In this document: piece after piece, positions 5,436-10,370 of the stretch
Numbering within the stretch: position 1 is the first letter of the stretch
Layout: each line of letters begins with the position of its first letter
From: SAR202 cluster bacterium
GTDB lineage: Bacteria > Chloroflexota > Dehalococcoidia > SAR202 > CAJWER01
NCBI GenBank assembly: GCA_030740335.1
Contig: JASLXL010000099.1
Span: 1 to 10,370 of the forward strand
Length of the DNA stretch: 10,370 nt
Direction: 5' to 3'
Position numbers and translations under genes: made by a program
Notes under the pieces: model-generated
What the model saw: only the letters and a program-made list of their open reading frames with translations
What the model was told of the DNA's origin: nothing
Database searches by the model: none

Positions 5436-8030
5436 ATGAGTGACTACGGACCTATCGACCTCTCACCAATTTGTAATACAGGTATTAGTGTGCTGGGCGA
5501 CGACAAGGTTTCGGACCCTCGACTTGACGAAGCCGACCTGATGTGGCGTGGTCACAGCTTCGGTTCGACCCCTGATGGGAAGTCTGTGCCTATTGGACGG
5601 CAAGCGTTGCGCGGCCTGCCGTTCCTCATCGGGCCGGAGGAGGGAGATCCCGACGTAGACAGATTAGTCGAATTCGGTGGTGACTATAGCGGCCTTAGTA
5701 TACCGGTGAGTGCCCTGGCTCGTCGTGTCATTTTCGCGCACCGCCTACTTGATTCGCCCAATGGCGGTATGGGAACTATGGTAGCGACTTACGTGCTCCA
5801 TCTATTGGGAGGCACTGAGATTCGTGTGCCGATCCGGGCGCAGTTTGAGATAGGTGATGGCGGGAGTGCAATGGCCGCGTTCCCCGACCACGAGGATGAG
5901 TTGCTGCCCCGGTACGAGGGGTCCTGGGGTAAGACTGGGCCTCGCCGGCATGAAGTTAAGGGCAGCACAACACGGTGGTTCCACCTGTGGTCTTGGGAAA
6001 ATCCAGAACCTGAGTGCCTCATCGAGTCCATCGAAATCGTGCCTAGTGGACCTCGATTCGTCATAGCCGCAATCACGCTAGGCAACTTGGACGAGGACCC
6101 CATTCCCAGACAGGGTAACCGGCCGGCACGAATCGTGCTAAAGGATCCAAAGGAGGCAGAGGAAGCTTTCGACCTGGAGGTGGAAGTGGACCGGGGGGCG
6201 GCCTCCTATGTTCACCCGCTGCCCCGACAAACGGAGGAGGAGTTCCTCCGCGATTCTTACAAGGGCTGGGGGCAAGCTCAGAATGCCCACAACAGCCCGG
6301 CCTATCTACAGGTGTCGGCGACACCATCTGCCACATTGTCAGTCAAGAAAGGGGACCAGGAGGTCGGCAGAGTCAGATGGGGTGATGTTCAAGAAAAAGG
6401 TGCGGTAGACACCGAACGCCTACGAATCGAGTTGGCCGATACTGGGAAAAACTGGGTTCACGTGATGGTTGTCGATGACGAGACCGGCAAACCAGTGCCT
6501 TGTCGGGTACACTTCCGCTCTCCCGATGGGATTCCTTATCAGCCTTATGGGCACCACAACCACGTCAACACGAATTTGGGCACCTTCAACTCGGACATTG
6601 GCGGTGACGTGCGCATGGGCCAGATCACGTACGCTTACATAGACGGCACTTGCCAGGGCTGGTTACCACGGGGAGAGGTCATCGTGGACGTAGCGCGTGG
6701 GTTTGAATACGAGCCTCTGCGACAAGCTGTCAGCATAGAGCCCGGACAACATGAGTTGACTTTGCGACTCAAGCGTTGGACGAACATGAACGCTCAAGGG
6801 TGGTTTAGTGGTGATGCTCACGTCCACTTCCTGTCTGCCCAGGGCGCTCTCACTGAGGCCCGTGGCGAAGACTTGAATGTAGTGAACTTACTACAGAGCC
6901 AGTGGGGTAATCACTTTTCCAACATCGAGGACTTCATTGGCGCTCCCCACGTGTCCCAGGACGGCAACACCGTCGTCTACGTTTGCCAGGAGAACCGGCA
7001 GTCTCCCATGGGTCACCTGATACTGTGGGGATTAAAACGGCAAGTGATGCCCTGGTGTTCCGATAGTGGTAGTGAGACAGAGATGGGATCCACCATGGAT
7101 GTTACCTTGAGTGACTGGGCAGATCAGTGTCACGAGCAGGGCGGTACCGTGATCATTCCACACTTCTCCACCTTGAATGGGGAGACGGTGGCGCTAATCA
7201 CCACCGGTCGGGCCGAAGGCATCGAGTTGATCTATCTAAGAGAGGATTCTCACGAATCTTACTACCAGATGCTGAACTGCGGCTACCGATTGCCCATACT
7301 CGGCGGTACCGACAAAATGACAGGTGACGTGCCCCTTGGAATGTATCGGACTTATGTACAGATCCCTGAGGATCAGGGATTCAACTACGACACTTGGCGC
7401 AAGAATGTAGCTTTAGGGAAGACGTTCTTCACCAGCGGACCGATGATCGGAATTTCTGTCGAGGGCCGAGGCATTGGAGACGAGTTCAGCATCTCGGGAC
7501 CCGGTACAGTTGAGGTGGAGGCGTGGGCCGAGAGCATATTCCCCATCAGCCGGCTGGATCTGGTTCAGGACGGCAAGGTAGTGGCCTCCACCATCTCGGA
7601 CAGACCGACGCGACGTCTGGAGATTCGCGAAAAGGTGAAGGTGGAGGGACACACATGGCTGGCGGCCCGTTGCGGCGGAAAGGAATACTGGAACACGGGT
7701 AACTTTTCCAGTAGCCAGATCCCTGCTCTGAGACCAATGACCGACTCTCACTACGATGGTCAGCGCCGTGGTATTTTCGCTCACACCTCGCCTGTGTATG
7801 TGGCTTGTGGGGGTAAGTGGTGGATGTTTAATGAGGAAACGGCACGACATATGCTGGCGGTGGTGGAGGGGGCCTTGGCCCATATCAACCGTATCTCGAA
7901 GCATTATAGTCCTGGCACCGTCACCTATCACCATGGCGAAGCGGACCACACTGCTTATCTTTCCCGGCCGTTCTTGGAGGCCCGAAAGGCGGTACTCAAG
8001 CGCATGCGGGATGCCGGCATAGAGATTTAG
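5436..8030 (+). CDS. CehA/McbA-like metallohydrolase (PHP-domain fold), 864 residues
   Basis: Predicted metal-dependent hydrolase related to CehA/McbA carbamate (carbaryl) hydrolases and to PHP phosphoesterases; the true substrate is unknown. The metal site is readable: SGDAHVHF (His462, His464), CQENRQ (Glu519), MGHLILWG (His527), IIPHFSTLNGE (His576) and GGTDKM (Asp626). Before it, about residues 338-455 form a beta-rich domain starting NWVHVMVVDDETGKPVPCRVHF, like the carboxypeptidase-regulatory/Ig-like domain often found in this family. The first 330 residues are a further beta-rich region I cannot name. After the metal site, VEVEAWAESIFPISRLDLVQ and HTWLAARC match the family's C-terminal beta domain. 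No signal peptide or membrane segment is seen, so it is probably cytosolic. AAGGA eight bases before ATG 5436 supports the start. No terminator is visible; the dehydrogenase remnant and ThDP enzyme follow on the same strand. Confidence 0.85.
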   Translation: MSDYGPIDLSPICNTGISVLGDDKVSDPRLDEADLMWRGHSFGSTPDGKSVPIGRQALRGLPFLIGPEEGDPDVDRLVEFGGDYSGLSIPVSALARRVIFAHRLLDSPNGGMGTMVATYVLHLLGGTEIRVPIRAQFEIGDGGSAMAAFPDHEDELLPRYEGSWGKTGPRRHEVKGSTTRWFHLWSWENPEPECLIESIEIVPSGPRFVIAAITLGNLDEDPIPRQGNRPARIVLKDPKEAEEAFDLEVEVDRGAASYVHPLPRQTEEEFLRDSYKGWGQAQNAHNSPAYLQVSATPSATLSVKKGDQEVGRVRWGDVQEKGAVDTERLRIELADTGKNWVHVMVVDDETGKPVPCRVHFRSPDGIPYQPYGHHNHVNTNLGTFNSDIGGDVRMGQITYAYIDGTCQGWLPRGEVIVDVARGFEYEPLRQAVSIEPGQHELTLRLKRWTNMNAQGWFSGDAHVHFLSAQGALTEARGEDLNVVNLLQSQWGNHFSNIEDFIGAPHVSQDGNTVVYVCQENRQSPMGHLILWGLKRQVMPWCSDSGSETEMGSTMDVTLSDWADQCHEQGGTVIIPHFSTLNGETVALITTGRAEGIELIYLREDSHESYYQMLNCGYRLPILGGTDKMTGDVPLGMYRTYVQIPEDQGFNYDTWRKNVALGKTFFTSGPMIGISVEGRGIGDEFSISGPGTVEVEAWAESIFPISRLDLVQDGKVVASTISDRPTRRLEIREKVKVEGHTWLAARCGGKEYWNTGNFSSSQIPALRPMTDSHYDGQRRGIFAHTSPVYVACGGKWWMFNEETARHMLAVVEGALAHINRISKHYSPGTVTYHHGEADHTAYLSRPFLEARKAVLKRMRDAGIEI

Positions 8031-8081
8031 GGAAAATAGGCGGCTGGCGGAAATAAGTCCACATACAGATAATTTCTATGA

Positions 8082-8303
8082 GCACGGCAACCCCTTGGCC
8101 GCCTGATGGCTTATGCCGAATACGCTGTGACCGAGGATTGGAAACTCACGGCAATACCGGAGGGCGTCACGGGCGAAGAGGCTACCATGTGCGAGCCTTT
8201 TGCCGCAGCCGTGCACTCCGCCCGCAGCTCTAACATTCGCCTGGGCGACTTGGTGGCCGTTCTTAGCGTAGATGCGAAGTCCGTATGCAGGAGGCATTCA
8301 TGA
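8082..8303 (+). pseudogene. Zinc-type alcohol dehydrogenase (MDR family) internal fragment
   Basis: The frame gives MAYAEYAVTEDWKLTAIPEG followed by VTGEEATMCEPFAAAVHSAR and SSNIRLGDLVAVL. This is the link in sorbitol/threonine-dehydrogenase-like MDR proteins between the GroES-like domain (gaFAEYvv.....l..iPdg) and the NAD fold (EPlavalHavrrs.i..GD.VaVlG). The catalytic zinc Cys/His region before it is missing: the frame is closed by TGA at 8079-8081. A neighbouring frame just upstream reads TATPWPPDG, similar to the ATPPxDG often preceding this region, so a frameshift is likely. After VAVL the glycine-rich Rossmann loop is lost and the frame ends at TGA 8301-8303, overlapping the ATG of the next gene as ATGA. 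An ATG at 8106 could start a 65-residue peptide without a clear ribosome binding site. Function as an enzyme is excluded. Confidence 0.7.
8289..8294 (+). promoter_or_regulatory. Ribosome binding site that fixes the ThDP enzyme start
   Basis: AGGAGG lies five bases before ATG 8300. An earlier in-frame ATG at 8285 sits upstream of this site and would add five residues not expected in the family. Confidence 0.75.
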
Positions 8304-9976
8304 AGATCAGCGGCGCGAATCTGGTTGTGCGGGCCCTGAAGGCGGAAGGCGTGAATACGGTGTTTACTGTCGCAGGCGACCACACACTCCCTTTGATGGA
8401 CCATATGTTGGAGGAAGGGTTCCGCTTCATAGATACGCGACATGAGCAAGCGGCGGTGGATATGGCCAACGCTTGGGGACAGATCACTGGGAGTCCTGGA
8501 GTCACGCTGTTCACGACTCCGGGCCATGCCAACGCCATTCCGGGTCTTAGTCTGGCAAGCCACAAGGAGTCGCCTATAATCAACATATCGGGGAGCGCGC
8601 CCCGTGACCGTCTGGGACAAGGCGCCGTCCAGGAAATCGACCAGGTGGGGATGGCACGCATGGTGACCAAGGGCGCCTGGCTGGTACCTGACCCACACAG
8701 GATTCCCGACCTTGTGGCCACGGCGTTTCGAACTGCACTTTCCGGGAGACGTGGCCCGGTTCACCTCACCATCCCGCTGGACGTCCAGGAGATTGAGGTG
8801 GACGCGTCGAGTGTCCGTTCCTACCGGGCCGACGAGTACCGTCCCACAGGGCTACCCTTTGGTGATCCAGGCAGAGTAAAGGCGGCTATAGAATTACTGC
8901 ACAGCGCTGAACGACCGATGATCGTTGCGAGCAACGGGGCCTACTCAGTCGATCCCGAAGAACTACGGAGGCTGATCGAGATCACGCGGATCCCGATTTT
9001 CACAGAGGAGGCCGCCCGCGGCATTGTGCCGGACGACCACCCTTACTGTTTTGGCTTCGCGGATGGCAGGGTCAACGATGCCGCAGCCCAAGTCAAGGAT
9101 GCAGACGTGCTCTTGCTGCTGGGTAAGAAGCTAGATTACACGGTGAACTTCGGCGAGCCACCGATGATGGACCGGGACGTACGCATCGTTCAAGTGGAGC
9201 CATCGGCCGAACTCATAGGACTCTCTCGCGGTGTCGACGTGTCGATACAGGGAGACGTGGGCGCCGTCGTGAAGCAGCTAACGGCCGAAGCCGAGGATCG
9301 ACACTGGAAGGATCACCCGATGCTTGGCCAACTTGAGTCCACCCAAACAGCCCAGAGGCGTACCCTGGAAGAACGTGCAACTGACCCCTCTCCGCTTCAC
9401 GCGATGTCCGTCCACATGGCGTTGTCCCCGAAATTGACGGAGGACACCAGCCTCGTATTCGAGGGCAGTGATTTTGCGTTCTTCGGCGCGGCGTATCATC
9501 CGAGTCTGAAACCTAATCACTGGTTCACGAATGGAACGCTGGGAATGATAGGCTGGGGCGTCCCTTACGGCATAGGTCTCAAAGTGGCCGCACCGCAATC
9601 TAGGGCAGTTGTACTCACTGGAGATGGCGCGTTCGGGTTCAATGCCATGGAAATCGACACGGCGGTCAGGCACAACCTTGACGTGGTGATCGTGATAGGT
9701 AGCGACGGTGTCTGGGGTATAGATTACCACCAGCAGGTCCAACTCTACGGCCGGGCCGTGGCAACGGAGTTGGACCCGGTGCGCTATGACAAGATGGCTG
9801 AGGCCTTGGGCGCCCACGGCGAGTACGTGGAAGAGGCGGCCCATCTACCGAGTGCCCTCGAGCGTGCATTCTCCTCGGGGAAGCCCTCGGTCGTGAACAT
9901 CAAAACGGGCCCATCAGCATCTCCACTCACGGACTACATCATTCGGCTAAAGAGTGGCGTTATGGAGACCACCTAA
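8300..9976 (+). CDS. Thiamine diphosphate-dependent enzyme, acetolactate synthase/decarboxylase superfamily
   Basis: A 558-residue, three-domain ThDP enzyme that would cleave or join carbon-carbon bonds next to a carbonyl (synthase, lyase or 2-oxoacid/oxalyl decarboxylase). The N-terminal Pyr domain begins MKISGANLVVRALKAEGVNT and has the catalytic Glu49 in DTRHEQAAVDMANAWG, followed by GVTLFTTPGHANAIPGL. A central domain (about 190-335) includes RPMIVASNGA and ADVLLLLGKKLDYTVNFG. The C-terminal PP domain has the metal and ThDP motif GDGAFGFNAMEIDTAVRHNL (from residue 441), closing with IGSDGVWG, where Asp469 probably takes the second metal-ligand place and Ser468 replaces the more usual Asn. 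The length matches the superfamily. Oxalyl-CoA decarboxylase, benzoylformate decarboxylase and true acetolactate synthase cannot be separated from sequence alone; no small regulatory subunit gene is nearby. It ends 21 bp from a convergent gene with no obvious terminator between them. Confidence 0.88.
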   Translation: MKISGANLVVRALKAEGVNTVFTVAGDHTLPLMDHMLEEGFRFIDTRHEQAAVDMANAWGQITGSPGVTLFTTPGHANAIPGLSLASHKESPIINISGSAPRDRLGQGAVQEIDQVGMARMVTKGAWLVPDPHRIPDLVATAFRTALSGRRGPVHLTIPLDVQEIEVDASSVRSYRADEYRPTGLPFGDPGRVKAAIELLHSAERPMIVASNGAYSVDPEELRRLIEITRIPIFTEEAARGIVPDDHPYCFGFADGRVNDAAAQVKDADVLLLLGKKLDYTVNFGEPPMMDRDVRIVQVEPSAELIGLSRGVDVSIQGDVGAVVKQLTAEAEDRHWKDHPMLGQLESTQTAQRRTLEERATDPSPLHAMSVHMALSPKLTEDTSLVFEGSDFAFFGAAYHPSLKPNHWFTNGTLGMIGWGVPYGIGLKVAAPQSRAVVLTGDGAFGFNAMEIDTAVRHNLDVVIVIGSDGVWGIDYHQQVQLYGRAVATELDPVRYDKMAEALGAHGEYVEEAAHLPSALERAFSSGKPSVVNIKTGPSASPLTDYIIRLKSGVMETT

Positions 9977-9997
9977 GGTCCAAGCGGCCATGAGTTT

Positions 9998-10370
9998 TTA
10001 GCGAAAACGGAGTGAATACAGATCGGCATCTTTGAGTATGAACCGCAGGCGGAGTGGTACCCCGGATAGCTTGTTGAGATCGTTTCCACCCGACCAGCGC
10101 ACTACCCGATCGAGGTCGTCGCCCAGTACCTCGATACAATCCTCCAGACCGAATCCCTCGATGGGCATGTCCATCTGGTCACGAAGTATCTCAACCTGGA
10201 TGCTGCCCGCTGCGGACGCAGAGAAGTTGATCACCATCTCGTTACCCTCGAAAATGAGAGGCTTGGTGACAAGCTCTCCCCCACTTAGCGGCGCCTGCAC
10301 TGACGCAAAGCCATCAAGACGCATGGTGTAGCGACGCAGAGTAGTACTGTCTCCCCGCCAGTATCCTTCC
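9998..10370 (-). CDS. Glycoside-hydrolase/sialidase-associated protein, C-terminal part, cut by right edge
   Basis: The reading frame is open from the window edge leftward to TAA at 10000-9998, so only the last 123 codons are here; the ATG at 10324 is internal. Residues before it read GYWRGDSTTLRRYTMRLDGF. The rest reads GGELVTKPLIFEGNEMVINF, then GSIQVEILRDQMDMPIEGFG, GDDLDRVVRWSGGNDLNKLS and PLRLRFILKDADLYSLRF. This is a known-looking beta-sandwich module ending large hypothetical proteins with sialidase- or GH32-like propellers in Planctomycetes and Poribacteria-type genomes (LRRYTLRlDGF...GE..TkPl.F.G..L.lN....G.i.vEi). Any enzymatic domain would lie outside the window. It is convergent with the ThDP gene. 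The module identity comes from remembered motifs, so the parent protein's role stays open. Confidence 0.72.
   Translation of the reverse strand, partial: EGYWRGDSTTLRRYTMRLDGFASVQAPLSGGELVTKPLIFEGNEMVINFSASAAGSIQVEILRDQMDMPIEGFGLEDCIEVLGDDLDRVVRWSGGNDLNKLSGVPLRLRFILKDADLYSLRFR

Noticed and set aside
7413..7949. Long minus-strand open frame opposite the metallohydrolase
   Set aside because: It lies entirely inside a strongly supported gene and its translation shows no domain features.
9278..9844. Long minus-strand open frame opposite the ThDP gene
   Set aside because: It is antisense to conserved ThDP motifs and has no recognisable protein character.

Overview
The window looks like an accessory catabolic region of an uncultured, free-living or host-associated bacterium. 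Its intact genes are a phytoene-desaturase-like FAD oxidoreductase, a Gfo/Idh/MocA dehydrogenase, a CehA/McbA-like PHP metallohydrolase and a ThDP (thiamine diphosphate)-dependent enzyme. With the PhyH, GNAT and GH-associated genes, this set is typical of paralog-rich heterotrophs such as Poribacteria, Latescibacterota, SAR202 Chloroflexi or Planctomycetes. That placement is inferred from gene content only; there is no rRNA or other marker. Base composition is moderate GC and Shine-Dalgarno sites are clear at several starts, so standard bacterial translation fits.

Layout, left to right. 1-654 (+) is a PhyH-family gene cut by the left edge. It carries an in-frame TGA, and its first iron-ligand His reads as Arg. 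683-1234 (+) is a GNAT acetyltransferase whose stop codon sits inside a long hairpin (1224-1279). 1285-1365 is a scrap of an alpha/beta hydrolase that ends where an IS end begins. 1366-1764 holds two oppositely oriented C-terminal remnants of one IS3-type integrase, placed back to back, with matching outer ends and a GGT repeat on both sides. 1928-3487 (-) and 3629-4684 (-) are the FAD oxidoreductase and the Gfo/Idh/MocA dehydrogenase, transcribed leftward and ending in an intrinsic terminator at 1916-1937.

4685-5435 has no intact gene but holds a decayed Gfo/Idh/MocA C-terminus and an unidentified coding-like tail. 5436-8030 (+) is the large metallohydrolase. 8082-8303 (+) is an internal piece of a zinc-type alcohol dehydrogenase whose stop overlaps the start of the ThDP enzyme (8300-9976, +). 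9998-10370 (-) is the C-terminal part of a glycoside-hydrolase-associated protein that runs off the right edge.

How the genes work together: the dehydrogenases, the metallohydrolase and the ThDP lyase/synthase would fit stepwise breakdown of a sugar-derived or hydroxylated organic acid, but no substrate can be read from sequence. The strongest theme is gene decay: at least five broken genes sit in the gaps between intact ones. I found no CRISPR array, tRNA, rRNA, phage genes or clear defence system, and I do not see a convincing new multi-gene system.
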